Source: Nocardia puris
GTDB taxonomy: Bacteria; Actinomycetota; Actinomycetes; Mycobacteriales; Mycobacteriaceae
Assembly (NCBI RefSeq): GCF_003315035.1
Contig: NZ_QNRE01000028.1
Coordinates: 1-33,877, forward strand
Direction of reading: 5' to 3'
DNA: 33,877 nucleotides
The first letter of the stretch is position 1; every line of letters begins with the position of its first letter. This document shows, piece after piece, positions 6,992 through 16,900 of this stretch. The translations under genes and the position numbers were made by a program. A model generated the notes under the pieces. That model ran no database searches. It was given only the letters and a program-made list of their open reading frames with translations, and was not told where the DNA came from.

Positions 6992-9726
6992 ACGTCTTCC
7001 ACCTCCGAGGAACGGACGCGCTCCGCGAGCGTGACGGTGCCCGCTTTGCCGTCGATGACCACTTCCGCGCCGTCGGCGATGAGGCGGGTGGCGTCGGCCA
7101 CGCCGACGACCGTCGGGATGCCGAGTTCGCGGCCGATGATGGCGGTGTGCGAGAGCACGCTGCCCTTCTCGCTGACCAGTCCACCGGCCGCGACCATGAG
7201 GAACACCCAGCCGGGATCGGTGGTCGAGGCCACCAGGATCTGCCCGTCCACCGCGACCGTCGGGTCCGGTTCGGTCAGCACCAGCGCGGGGGCACGCACG
7301 CGGCCCGGCGCGCAGCCGACGCCGCTCAGCACACCGGTGGCGTCGCCGGGCAGCGACGGCCCGGTGCGGGCGAGTTCGGGGTCTTCGAAGTGTGCCGCCG
7401 CGATGCCGGTGGTGACGACGCGCGAGGGCAGGTCCTCCGCGCGCCACCGCTCGTGGTCCCGCTTGCGCAGGGCGACGGTGCGGGCGGCGTCGGTGTCGAC
7501 GGCGGTGCCGCGGGTGAGCGCGGCGATCTCCTCGTAGGTGAGCCAGAAGATGTCGCGCGGGTCGTCCAGCACCCCCGCCTCGTGCAGTTGCCTGCCGTAC
7601 TCGCGGAACAGCCGCTTGATCAGGCCGAACGAGCGGCTGCGGCCCAGCCGCATGTTCTCGCGCTGCTTGACGTGTTCGCGCGCCAGACGCAGCGCGATTC
7701 GGAACGCCAGCCGCGGCGCGACGGCCTCGCGGAACAGCTCACCGGCCGTGCGCTCGGCCTCGGCGCGGATGAGCTTCTCCCTGGCCTCCATGGCCGCGAT
7801 GTCCTGGCCGCCGCGCACGTAGTTGCGCAGCATGGGCACCAGCAGTTCGGGGCGCTCGCCGAGCGGGTCGGTCTCGAGTTTGAGTTCGTCGAGGGTGCGG
7901 TCGCCGAAGAGCGCGATGTGGCGCAGGCAGGCGGCGCGGAAGCGGTCGAACCGGGGCTCGGCCAGCGTGCGCCACACCTGGGCCGCGTCGTCGGAACCCT
8001 CGAACAGCGCGCGCAACGCGTCGTCCTCGCGCACGGCGGCGGCCAGCTCCAGTGCCGAGCGCACGGGGTCGACGCTGTCGACGCCCTCCTCACCGCAGAA
8101 CAGTTCGTTACGCAACGTCGCGGCCTGCGCCTCGGAAAGCCCTTGGCGTTCCAGCAGAATGCCGACCAGGTGGAACATCTGCTGGGCCAGGAAGTCGTTG
8201 AAGATCTGCACCGAGTAGGCGGGGATCAGATCGCTGATGCACCGCTCCATCCAACGCAGCAGTTCTTCCGGTTCCCTTGCGCGCGAGGGGTTCTCCGGGT
8301 TGAGGCGGTAGTCGAGATCCGCGGTGAAGGCCGACAGCTCGGTGAAGAAGCGCCGCAGCCGCTTCGGCAGTCGCAGCCACCCGATGAGCACGATCGCGAC
8401 GACGCGGATCCGCAGCAGATACGTCTTCAGCTTGGCCAGGCCGCGTTCGGGCGGGGCCGGACGGCGGTACCGGTTCTCGATATTGAGCGCCGCCTCCCAC
8501 CCCGCGATGGCGAACTCCATACCCGGGATCTGGAGAAACAGCCGGTACCAGTTGCTGATGTTGTAGTAGATGCGCCCGTGCACCGTGCCGACCAGGTAGG
8601 GGTACAGGCTCGACGCGTTGCGCGCCACGATCGCGCCGGTCGCGCCGAAATCGCGGTGGCAGGCGCGGAACACCTGCTCGTAGGCCAGCCGCAACACCGA
8701 GAAGGTCAGCGGGCTGGACAGTCCCGGATACGACTCCGCGACATTGACGTTGTCGAAGATGGTTTCGCGATCTCCGGTCGCGGTCACGGGACGCGCCTGC
8801 AGCAGGTACAGCACGCCCGCGTCGTCGTAGGCCCACTCCACGTCCTGGGGCGCGCCGTAGAGTTCGGCGAGATCGGCGGCGACGGAGGTCAATTCGAGCA
8901 CCTGCGCGTCGGTGAGCGCGGAATCCGCCACGGCCTCGGGCAGTTCCCGGACGACGGTGCCGCCCTGCGAATCCGATTCCACGCGATGCCGTTTCGCCGT
9001 CACGGTACGTGCCCGCACGGCACGCGCGGCCACGTCCACGAAGTACGTGTCGCATTCGACGGTGCCCGAGACGACGCCCTCGCCCAGGCCCAGCCCGGCC
9101 GAGACCACGGCCTCGTTCTCGTCACCGGTCTGCGGGTTGCAGCTGAACACCACACCGGCCACGGCGCTGTCCACCAGCACCTGCACCAGCACGGCGCAGT
9201 CGATGGCGCCGTTGTCCAGGCCCCGGTGCGCGCGGTAGAACAGCGAACGCTCGGAGTAGGCCGAGGCCAAGCACTCGAGCACCGCGTGCTCCACCTCGGC
9301 GGGCGCCACGTTGAGCAGCGTATCGAGCTGTCCGGCAAAGGAATCCGATGCCGAATCCTCGCCGCTCACCGACGAGCGCACGGCCAGGCGCACGTCCGGG
9401 CCGAACGCGGCCACGGCGGCGGACAGGTCGGCGCCGATATCGGCGGGCACGGTCAGTGCGGTGACGAGCTTGCGCACGGTGTCCGACACCGCGCGCAGCG
9501 AGAGCGGATCGGTGTGGTCGAGTCCGGTCAGCGCCTCGGCGATCGGCTCGGCCACCGCACCCAGGATACGGTGGCAGGCGTCGGCGGTGAGCACGGCGAA
9601 CGGCGGTACGCGGTGGCCGGCCGCCAGCAGCCGGCCCAGGTTGGCCGCCTTGGCTCCCACCTGCGCCTGTGTCACCCGCCCGAGCGCGGCCGCGGGCAGC
9701 ACCGCATCGGTCGTGGCGTTGTTCAC
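6988..9726 (-). CDS. PEP-synthase/PigC-like ATP-dependent enzyme
   Basis: The 912-aa protein has three parts: an N-terminal PEP-synthase ATP-grasp domain (AVRSSVSGED, SFAGQ, VEWAYDD, LLQARPVT), a helical central domain, and a C-terminal swivelling phosphohistidine domain with His860 in LSHTAIIGRELGIP. Canonical PEP synthase has a PEP/pyruvate barrel at its C-terminus. Here the order is instead that of PigC/TamQ, which condense an amine or pyrrole in prodigiosin and tambjamine pathways, and of rifampin phosphotransferase. The central GRIYYNIS segment is reminiscent of PigC. The likely chemistry is ATP-driven phosphorylation of an intermediate through His860, leading to phosphotransfer or condensation. 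GTG start, overlapping the P450 stop by 4 nt. Confidence 0.85.
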   Translation of the reverse strand: MNNATTDAVLPAAALGRVTQAQVGAKAANLGRLLAAGHRVPPFAVLTADACHRILGAVAEPIAEALTGLDHTDPLSLRAVSDTVRKLVTALTVPADIGADLSAAVAAFGPDVRLAVRSSVSGEDSASDSFAGQLDTLLNVAPAEVEHAVLECLASAYSERSLFYRAHRGLDNGAIDCAVLVQVLVDSAVAGVVFSCNPQTGDENEAVVSAGLGLGEGVVSGTVECDTYFVDVAARAVRARTVTAKRHRVESDSQGGTVVRELPEAVADSALTDAQVLELTSVAADLAELYGAPQDVEWAYDDAGVLYLLQARPVTATGDRETIFDNVNVAESYPGLSSPLTFSVLRLAYEQVFRACHRDFGATGAIVARNASSLYPYLVGTVHGRIYYNISNWYRLFLQIPGMEFAIAGWEAALNIENRYRRPAPPERGLAKLKTYLLRIRVVAIVLIGWLRLPKRLRRFFTELSAFTADLDYRLNPENPSRAREPEELLRWMERCISDLIPAYSVQIFNDFLAQQMFHLVGILLERQGLSEAQAATLRNELFCGEEGVDSVDPVRSALELAAAVREDDALRALFEGSDDAAQVWRTLAEPRFDRFRAACLRHIALFGDRTLDELKLETDPLGERPELLVPMLRNYVRGGQDIAAMEAREKLIRAEAERTAGELFREAVAPRLAFRIALRLAREHVKQRENMRLGRSRSFGLIKRLFREYGRQLHEAGVLDDPRDIFWLTYEEIAALTRGTAVDTDAARTVALRKRDHERWRAEDLPSRVVTTGIAAAHFEDPELARTGPSLPGDATGVLSGVGCAPGRVRAPALVLTEPDPTVAVDGQILVASTTDPGWVFLMVAAGGLVSEKGSVLSHTAIIGRELGIPTVVGVADATRLIADGAEVVIDGKAGTVTLAERVRSSEVEDV

Positions 9727-11117
9727 AGGACCTCCAGCTGGGGTTCGGGTGCGACGGCGGCGCGGCGGCGCAGGCGCACCACGACGGGATCGGGCGTGTT
9801 GGAGATCTCCGGGTTCTCCCTGACCCGCATGCCGTTGACGAGTTCCAGGTCGTAGCGCGAGAGCAGCAGCGCCAGCCCGACCCGCACCTCCACCAGCGCC
9901 ATGTGCTGGCCGACGCACAGGTGCGCGCCCCAGCCGAACGGGAAGTACCGGAATGTCGGTCGCGCCCTGGTGTTCTCGCGGGTGAATCGGTCCGGATCGA
10001 AGGTGAGCGGCGAATCCCAGAACTGCGGCAGCCGGTGGTTGACGAATGGGCTGATCACCACGACCGCACCGGGTTCGAGGTCGAATCGGTCGAAACTGTC
10101 CGCCTCCAAGGCGGTTCGGCTGAACGCCCAAGCGGGCGGGTGAAGGCGCATCGCCTCGTCGGCTGCCCGGCTGACGTAGTCGAGTTTCGGTGCGGCGTCG
10201 GCGATCGCGGTCGCGTAGTCGTCGGCTCCCGCGAGCGCGGCGTCCACCTCGGCCTGGGCCGCGGCGAGAACCGCCGGGTTCCTGCCCAATTCGTAGAGGG
10301 TCCAAGCCAGCGCGCCGCCGGTGGTCTCGTGTCCGGCCAGCAGGAAGGTCAGCACCTCATGGCGCAACTGCTCCTCGTCCATGGCGTGCCCGGCGTCGTC
10401 GCGCGCCGCGAGCAGCCGGCCGAGCAGCGATTTCGCCTCCGCGTCACCCCCGTCGCGGCGATGTCCGGCGATCACGTCGTCCACCACGCGGTGCAAGCGC
10501 GAAAGCACGCTGCGGAACCGCCGGTTGGCGGGTGTGGGCACTTCCGGCGGGATCTGCACGGGCGCGGCCATATGCCGCATCACCCACGAAACACCCTCGC
10601 GCACATCGTCTTCGATCTGGGGCAGCACATCGTCGATATCGGCGCCCATCACCGCGCGGCACACCACGTCGGCGGCGAAACCCATCAGCTCGGGCACGAT
10701 GTCGAAGGCCTCGCCGCTGTCGGCCAGCCGGTCGAGACGATCCAGCATCCGCTCGCCGCAGGCCACCATCTGCGGCACTTCCGACTCCACGTGCCGGCGG
10801 CCGAACGCGGGCTTGATCAACGCGCGCTGCCGTTTCCACAGCTCGCCGCCGCTGGTGAGCAGGCCGGGGCCGAGCAGGTAGTTCAGGCTGCGGTAGCTGA
10901 TGCCCTTCTCGTACTTGGTGGCGTGCGTGACGAGCACCTGGTTGATGTGCTCGGGATCGACCAGCAGGTGCACGTGCTGGTTGGCCATCCGCAGCCGCAC
11001 ACTACCGCCGTAGGCGACGGCCTGGTCGTAGAACAGGGTGAGCGGGTCGGACCGGTACTGGTTGTACCAGCCGAGCGGGTGGCGGCTGGACGGCCCGTCC
11101 AGCTTGCGAGCGGTCAC
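9723..11117 (-). CDS. Cytochrome P450
   Basis: The 464-aa cytochrome P450 carries the I-helix AGHETT at residues 261-266, a K-helix ExxR (EAMR), and the heme loop FGWGAHLCVG with proximal Cys401. The length and the WKRQRALIKPAF segment resemble fatty-acid-hydroxylating class E/CYP102- or CYP4-like P450s more than short actinobacterial secondary-metabolite P450s. It would need separate redox partners, and none is encoded nearby. Hydroxylation or desaturation of the acyl chain is the likeliest role given the FAAL immediately upstream (4-nt overlap). The N-terminus shows no clear membrane anchor, so the enzyme is probably soluble. Confidence 0.95.
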   Translation of the reverse strand: MTARKLDGPSSRHPLGWYNQYRSDPLTLFYDQAVAYGGSVRLRMANQHVHLLVDPEHINQVLVTHATKYEKGISYRSLNYLLGPGLLTSGGELWKRQRALIKPAFGRRHVESEVPQMVACGERMLDRLDRLADSGEAFDIVPELMGFAADVVCRAVMGADIDDVLPQIEDDVREGVSWVMRHMAAPVQIPPEVPTPANRRFRSVLSRLHRVVDDVIAGHRRDGGDAEAKSLLGRLLAARDDAGHAMDEEQLRHEVLTFLLAGHETTGGALAWTLYELGRNPAVLAAAQAEVDAALAGADDYATAIADAAPKLDYVSRAADEAMRLHPPAWAFSRTALEADSFDRFDLEPGAVVVISPFVNHRLPQFWDSPLTFDPDRFTRENTRARPTFRYFPFGWGAHLCVGQHMALVEVRVGLALLLSRYDLELVNGMRVRENPEISNTPDPVVVRLRRRAAVAPEPQLEVL

Positions 11118-12835
11118 CGCGCGCTCCCCGCGCCTGCCAGCTCGGCGTCGGAGAGGAAGCGCCTGCGCGCCTCGGCCCGTTGCACTTTACCGCTGGTGGT
11201 CTTCGGAATACTGCGCGGCGCCACCACGTGCACGTCGGCGGGCAGCACGCCGGTGGCCTTGCTGACCGCAACCCGCACCGCGCGGCGCAGCGCGTCGTGT
11301 TCGCTGTCGTCGGTGGAGCTTTCGACAATCAGGTGCAGATCTTCGGACAGGCCGGATTCGTCGGCCAGGCCCACGGCGGCGACGCCGCCGAGCCGCACAC
11401 CCGGCACCGCTTCGGCCGCGAGCTCGAAGTCGGTCGGCACGTAGTTCGCGCCTCGGATGATGATCAGATCCTTCTCACGACCGGTGACGCGCAGCCGTCC
11501 GTCGCGCAGGTAGCCGATGTCGCCGGTGTCCCACCAGCCGTCGACCCAGGCCTCCGCCGTGGCCTCGGGCAGCCGGAAGTAGCCGGGTGTGGTGGACGGG
11601 CCGCGGAACTGGATGCGCCCGATGCGGTTCTCCCCCAGCGGGTTTCCTTGTGCATCGGCGATGCGCACTTCGGTGCCGGGTACCGGAGGGCCGCAGTCCA
11701 CGACGCGCACGGCGTCGGCGTCACCGTCCTGCGCGTCCGTCACGACGCCGTCCTCGGCCATCGCGGCGCGCGACACGATGTCGTAGGCGACGGGGCGTGT
11801 CGGCTGCGAAACCGTCACCGCGAGTGAGGCTTCCGCCATGCCGTAGCAGGGCACCAGCGCGTCGCCGGGCAGGCCCCACGCGGTGAAGCGGTCCACGAAA
11901 CCCTGCACGGTGGGCGCGTGGATGGGCTCCGCACCGCAGAACAGGAACCGCCAGCTGGACAGGTCCACGCCGTCGAGTTCCTCGTCGGTGACGCGGGCGG
12001 CGGTGTAGCCGAACGCGAAATTCGGTGCGGCCGTGATGGACCCGCGGTAGCGGCTGACGTTGCGCAGCCAGTCGCCCGGCCTGCGCAGGAACCGGCTGGG
12101 CGGCATGAGCGCCGCGTCGCGGCCACAGAAGACCGAGGTGAGGAAGCCGCCGATCAGGCCCATGTCGTGGTGCAGCGGCAGCCAGCTGACCCAGCTGTCG
12201 CCTTCGCCGATGGCCGCGACGCGCGCGATCTGCTCGCAGTTGGCGGCCAGATTGCCGTGGCTGATCCGCACACCCTTGGGCGTGCCCGTCGAGCCCGAGG
12301 TGGCCTGGATGAACACGGTGTCGCCGGGTTCGGGCAGCCGGGGGGCACGGGTCGGGGCGGACGGGTCGAGCGCGAGCGCGTGCAGCGCTTCACCGCTGAT
12401 GGTGGCGATGTGCTCGGGCAGCGTCGCGATGTCCAGCGACATCGGCGTGCCCACCACGGCCGCGGGCTCCAGGTAGTCCGCCAGGCGGGCGAGTTTCTCC
12501 CCGAAGATGTCGGCCGAACCGAAACCGCCGGGCGTCGCGACCGCCGTCGGCACCGCACCCACCAGGAGCGCGCCGAAGAACGCCGTGGCGAATTCCGGTG
12601 CGGTGGGCAGGCACAGGAGCACGCGGTCGCCGGGGCCGACACCCAGATCGGCCAGTCCCGCAGCGGTTTTCGTCGCCGCGACGGCCAGGTCCTCGTGCCG
12701 CCAGATGGTTTCGTCGCCTTCGGCCTGATCGGCCCGCTCGGGGATGAAGACGGTGCGCGGACCGTCGGCGCCGCGCTCGGCGGCGGCGAGCAGCGCGTGC
12801 ACGATGCTGGCGTGGCGGGGACGGAACTCGCTCAC
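11114..12835 (-). CDS. Fatty acyl-AMP ligase (FAAL)
   Basis: The 573-aa adenylate-forming enzyme activates a fatty acid as acyl-AMP and passes it to a carrier protein. Motifs include the ATP loop TSGSTGTPKG, the FAAL-typical LPLHHDMGLIGG, the APNFAFGY and CYGMAEASLA segments, TGDIGYL, and a C-terminal TSGKVQR lysine region. These match FAALs such as FadD32 relatives rather than CoA ligases; the FAAL insertion cannot be proved without alignment. It starts with GTG at 12835, overlapping the ACP stop by 4 nt, so the paired ACP (12832-13071) is the obvious acceptor. It likely supplies the acyl-ACP used by the reductase-aminotransferase and/or the oxoamine synthase. Confidence 0.92.
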   Translation of the reverse strand: MSEFRPRHASIVHALLAAAERGADGPRTVFIPERADQAEGDETIWRHEDLAVAATKTAAGLADLGVGPGDRVLLCLPTAPEFATAFFGALLVGAVPTAVATPGGFGSADIFGEKLARLADYLEPAAVVGTPMSLDIATLPEHIATISGEALHALALDPSAPTRAPRLPEPGDTVFIQATSGSTGTPKGVRISHGNLAANCEQIARVAAIGEGDSWVSWLPLHHDMGLIGGFLTSVFCGRDAALMPPSRFLRRPGDWLRNVSRYRGSITAAPNFAFGYTAARVTDEELDGVDLSSWRFLFCGAEPIHAPTVQGFVDRFTAWGLPGDALVPCYGMAEASLAVTVSQPTRPVAYDIVSRAAMAEDGVVTDAQDGDADAVRVVDCGPPVPGTEVRIADAQGNPLGENRIGRIQFRGPSTTPGYFRLPEATAEAWVDGWWDTGDIGYLRDGRLRVTGREKDLIIIRGANYVPTDFELAAEAVPGVRLGGVAAVGLADESGLSEDLHLIVESSTDDSEHDALRRAVRVAVSKATGVLPADVHVVAPRSIPKTTSGKVQRAEARRRFLSDAELAGAGSAR

Positions 12836-13071
12836 GCGGCACCTCGCACGTGCGCGACGATCTCGCCGACCGTGTTGAGCCGAGCCGCGACGTCCTCGGG
12901 GATGTCGACGCCGAACTCCTGCTCCAGCTGGATGGTGAGTTCGATGGCGGTGGGCGAGTCCAGGCCGTAGTCGACCAGCGGTGTGCCGGGCTCCAGATCA
13001 CCGGCGGGCACCCACAGCACCTCGCCGACGATGGTGCGCACCTTGGCTTCGATATCGGTCGTCGTACTCAT
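12832..13071 (-). CDS. Acyl carrier protein (FAAL partner)
   Basis: The 79-aa acidic carrier protein has the phosphopantetheine site GLDSPTAIEL with Ser39. It has the usual four-helix ACP length. The ATG at 13071 overlaps the kinase stop, and its own stop overlaps the FAAL start. It is expected to take the acyl group from FAAL and present it to the reductase or oxoamine synthase. A phosphopantetheinyl transferase is not in the window, so a housekeeping one must serve. Confidence 0.93.
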   Translation of the reverse strand: MSTTTDIEAKVRTIVGEVLWVPAGDLEPGTPLVDYGLDSPTAIELTIQLEQEFGVDIPEDVAARLNTVGEIVAHVRGAA

Positions 13072-13940
13072 CCGAAAAGCTTTCCTTCCGTGACGCAATC
13101 CCGCACCGAGCGCTCCAGATCGGCACCGTCGCCGGTGTCGATCCGATGGAACGTGACGTGCGGGAATGCTTCGGCCAGCGTGCGCTGCACGCGCAGGTAG
13201 CCCTCGCGCAGCGCGGTGAGGTGCTGGGCCGTCTCGTGCGCCTCGCGCGGCGCCGAACCCGAGCGCTCCACGCAGCGCGCGGCCGCCTGCTCGGGCGGGG
13301 CGTCCAGCCACAGCACCGCGTCGGGCAGGGTGGTGCGGAACCGGTGGCCGAACGCGGCGACCGCCTGGGCGGTGTCGCGGCCCACCAGATCGGCGACCTC
13401 GTCCAGCACCGACCAGAGGTCGGGCGAGGCGCCCAGACGCGCGGCCTCGGCGCGGTGCCAGGCGCGGATATCGGCGAACGTGCCGGGCGCGTGGCGCTCC
13501 AGCACCCCCTCGATCTCCGCTTCCTTCACCGACGCACGCCACTGCGGCCGCGCCAGTTGCGTGTACAGCGGGCCGTAGACCAGCAGCTCGACCAGCGGGT
13601 GCCGCTCGAACACCAGCACCTCGGGCGCGAAAGTGTCCAGGAAGTGCCGCTCCACCGGCCCGAACAGGGTCATCTGGAGGTACATGGCGACGGCCTTCAT
13701 CTCCAGGCCGCCGACCTCGTCGCACCCCACGCTGAACGCCTTGAGCTGACGGGACAGGTCCGCGCACGGCACGTCCCTGGTGTTGTGGAAGTCCGGGCAC
13801 GTCATGGACGCGAACGCGGTGGGCACGGCCGCGCCGCTCGCGCCGGAACGGTCGCTGTCCGGCGCGAGTTCGCGCAGCCGCGCCATGATGGACGACTTGC
13901 CCGCGCCGTCGATGCCGACGACGGCCACCCGGCGGGTCAT
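13068..13940 (-). CDS. Thymidylate-kinase-like P-loop kinase
   Basis: The 290-aa P-loop NTPase has Walker A GIDGAGKSS at residues 9-17, an FERHPL segment like the DR(H/Y) motif of thymidylate and deoxynucleoside kinases, and an Arg-rich lid region near LDAPPEQAAARC. It is longer than housekeeping thymidylate kinase (~210 aa), mainly through insertions around residues 30-80 and 140-190. That, plus its place in a coupled lipid operon beside a second TMK-like domain, argues that it phosphorylates a pathway intermediate rather than dTMP. The substrate is unknown. Both ends overlap neighbouring genes by 4 nt. Confidence 0.8.
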   Translation of the reverse strand: MTRRVAVVGIDGAGKSSIMARLRELAPDSDRSGASGAAVPTAFASMTCPDFHNTRDVPCADLSRQLKAFSVGCDEVGGLEMKAVAMYLQMTLFGPVERHFLDTFAPEVLVFERHPLVELLVYGPLYTQLARPQWRASVKEAEIEGVLERHAPGTFADIRAWHRAEAARLGASPDLWSVLDEVADLVGRDTAQAVAAFGHRFRTTLPDAVLWLDAPPEQAAARCVERSGSAPREAHETAQHLTALREGYLRVQRTLAEAFPHVTFHRIDTGDGADLERSVRDCVTEGKLFG

Positions 13941-16900
13941 CGGTCGTCCTCCCGCAGCCGCTCCAGCATGGCCTTGGTGATGTCGGCCTGCGGCTGGGTG
14001 CCGTCCAGGCGCACCCAGGCGAACTCGGCCGCCAGGTCCTCCAGCGCGGCGTGGCTGCGCTCCTGGAAGTCCAGGAATACCTGTTCGTCGCCGTACCCGG
14101 ACTCGTAGTCGCTGCGCAATTGCTTGCGACCCAGCGCGTCCTGCGGGCTGACGGTGAGGTAGAAGGTGCGGTCGGGCTCGGGGAAGCCGGCCGCGAGCTT
14201 ACGCAGCACCTGCGGGTCGCCGCCGTGGGCGACCTCGGTGGCGTAGTACTTGTACCAGTACGCGTTGGCGAGCACGGTGTCCGCGCCGCGGTCGGCGGCC
14301 AGGTCGAACGAGAGCTGCATGGCGTGGAACAGGAAGTGCGCGCGCGACAGCGGCGAGAGCACCTTCAGGTACGCGTAGACCTCGCTCGGGTTGCCGAACG
14401 GCAGCTTGCTCGACACCTTCGGGTCCAGGAACGCGTCCCAGATGGTGACGGCGGCGACGCTGTGCCCCTGCGCCTCGAATTCCGCGGCCAGCCGCGCGAT
14501 CTGCGTGGTCTTGCCCGACCCGTCGCCACCGGCGATACAGATGAGGCGTTTGCGTGCGATCAGTGATTCATCCCTTCCACGGGCCGCCGGACGCGTCGCC
14601 GCGGGGCGGATCTCGGTAGCCGACGTCCCCACCCCGACGTCCTTCGCACGCGCACCGGATTCCGGGCGCGCGATTTGACCGTCCCCCGCGACGGTCCCGT
14701 CTCCGGACGGGTCTTCTTCTTGTGCGGCAATGACTTCCATGGAGCTGTCCGGTGCACGGCCGGTGTCCGACGAGGCTGCCACGCGCTCGGCGACGGACTC
14801 GTCCGCCGCGCGCGTCTCCGATCCGGCCTGCGAAGTATCGGCGTTCGGCACCGATTCCCCTGCGGCACCGTCGGTTTCCCCGGACTCCAGCACGGTGATC
14901 ACACCGGTGCCGCCGTCCACGCGGATGCGCTGTCCCGAGCGGATCGCCGCCGTCGCGCCCGCGACGTTCAGCACCGCCGGGATGCCGTACTCGCGGCCGA
15001 TCACCGCCGCGTGCGAGAGCATGCCGCCGACCTCGGTGACCACGGCCGACACCAGGCCCAGTGCCGGGGTCCAGCCCGGATCGGTGAAGCGGGTGACGAG
15101 GATGTCGCCGTCGCGCAGGCGGTCGATCTCCGACAGCGAGGTGATGACGCGCGCGGTGCCCTCGGCGATGCCCGGACTGCATCCCAGACCGGTCAGATCG
15201 CCGTCACCCGGCGCGGCGCCCTGTGCCTCGCTCACGCCGCCGCCCAGCTCGTGCGGCGGGACGAGATCGCGGTAGCCCGCGTACATCGCACCGCGATAAC
15301 GGATTTCGGGCGCCAGTTCGGCGATGGTGACGCGGCCGCCGACCAGATCGGCGAGTTCGTGGATGGTCAACAGGAACACGTCGTCGGCGCGGTCCAGGGT
15401 GCCCGCCGCGGCCAGGCGCGCACCGGCCTCCACCACGTACGCCCGCACGATGGCGTAGCAGCGCTGCGAGAACTCCCGCATCCGCTCCCGCGCGATCAGA
15501 TAGTTGCGCATCCGCTCCACCTGGCGGTCCAGGCCGCGCGCGTACCGCACCCGCGTCCCGGCCTTGGCGCGCACACGGTCGCGCAGCGCCGCCAGTGCGG
15601 TCTCGTAGCGGTGACGCTGCTCGACCAGCGTGACGTCGGGATCGGCGGGCGGGGCGCCGCGTTCGAGCATCGGCGCGATCATGTCGCGCACGCGCTTCGG
15701 GTCCTCCGACCAGCGCGGGCAGGTCAGGTCGAGTTCGGCGTCGGCGTGAAATCCCTGGTCCGCCAGGAACTCCGCGAGCGCGGCGTACCATTCGGCGCTG
15801 TCCAGACCGTGTTCGCGCCCCACCCGGTGCAGCGCCACGATGCCGCGCTGCAACTGCATGTGGCTGATGTCGGCGAGACCGCCCATCAGGTCGAGCACGG
15901 GCGTGCTGCCGCCGGTCGCCGCGTCGACCTTGTCGATGAGCTGCTTCACGTCGGACTGGACGCTGGAGTTGTAGTAGATCGTGGTGAAGTACGAGCGCTC
16001 GGTGTCGGCGTGGAAGGTGAGCAGGCACTCCTCCAGTTCCGTAGCGAACGTCGCGTCGTCGGCCTCCCGCACGCGGGCCGCGCGTTCGCGCCACCGCGCG
16101 TACTCGGCGGGCCAGCGCCCGGCGAATTCCTCGACCCGGCGCAGTTGTTCGCCGTATCCGCTCTGCACGGCGAGCGCCGCGGGCAGGGCGCGCGCGATGG
16201 TGGCGGGGGTGGTCGGGGTGTGGATCGGCCCGGCCTCGCCGTAGTTGTTGAGCACGCCCAGGTCGTCGTCGAAATGCCGTTCGTCCCAACCGGGAATGTG
16301 CCGGAAGCACGACTTGACCGCCTGCACGTTCCAGTAGGCGCGGCCGTAGTACATGGCCATCCAGTCGGGCTCGGTGCCCTTGGCGAGCAGCTTCAGCCCG
16401 CGGAAGAAGCGCTGCATCGAGTACTGGAAGGCGTTGTCGTACAGCGAGTACATCAGCGGCGTGCAGACGCGCGCGGAGACGCCGCCGTCGCGCAGATCGG
16501 CGTCGGAGAACTGGCCGATATCGGTGCGCCAGGTGATCGCGGTGATGGCGCGCGACTGCAACAGCCACAGCGTGCCGTCGGCGTCCAGCGCCCACTCGAT
16601 GTCCTGCGGGCGGTGCCGGAAGGCCTGCACCGAGAGCAACAGCTCGGCCAGTTCGGTGAGCGCGCCCGGGGCGAGCGTCACGTCTTCGCCGCCCGAATCA
16701 CGGTCCAGCACAACGCCGTCGCGCAATCGCAGCGAGTACCTGGTGGGCGTCACGTGGCCCGACACCAGACGTTCACCGAGCCCGTGGCAGCACTCCACCA
16801 GCGCGTTGTCCTCTATGCCGGTCAGCGGGTCGATGCTGAAGCCGACACCGGCGACCTCGGCCGCGACCATCCGCTGCACCAGCACCGCGACCGTCGCCTT

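Noticed and set aside
4301..7537. Very long open frame on the plus strand
   Set aside because: It is antisense to three well-supported genes, with His/Arg/Gly-rich composition typical of high-GC shadow frames. Similar plus-strand frames at 7147-9855 and 14675-18001 were rejected for the same reason.
6988..9726. Canonical PEP synthase (ppsA) or rifampin phosphotransferase
   Set aside because: The order ATP-grasp, unique centre, swivelling His domain lacks the C-terminal PEP barrel of PpsA. Rifampin phosphotransferase has a similar order, but operon context and the centre favour a PigC-like role; not fully excluded.
13068..13940. Housekeeping thymidylate kinase (tmk)
   Set aside because: It is ~80 residues longer than normal TMK, has insertions, and sits in a coupled biosynthetic operon beside a second TMK-like domain.
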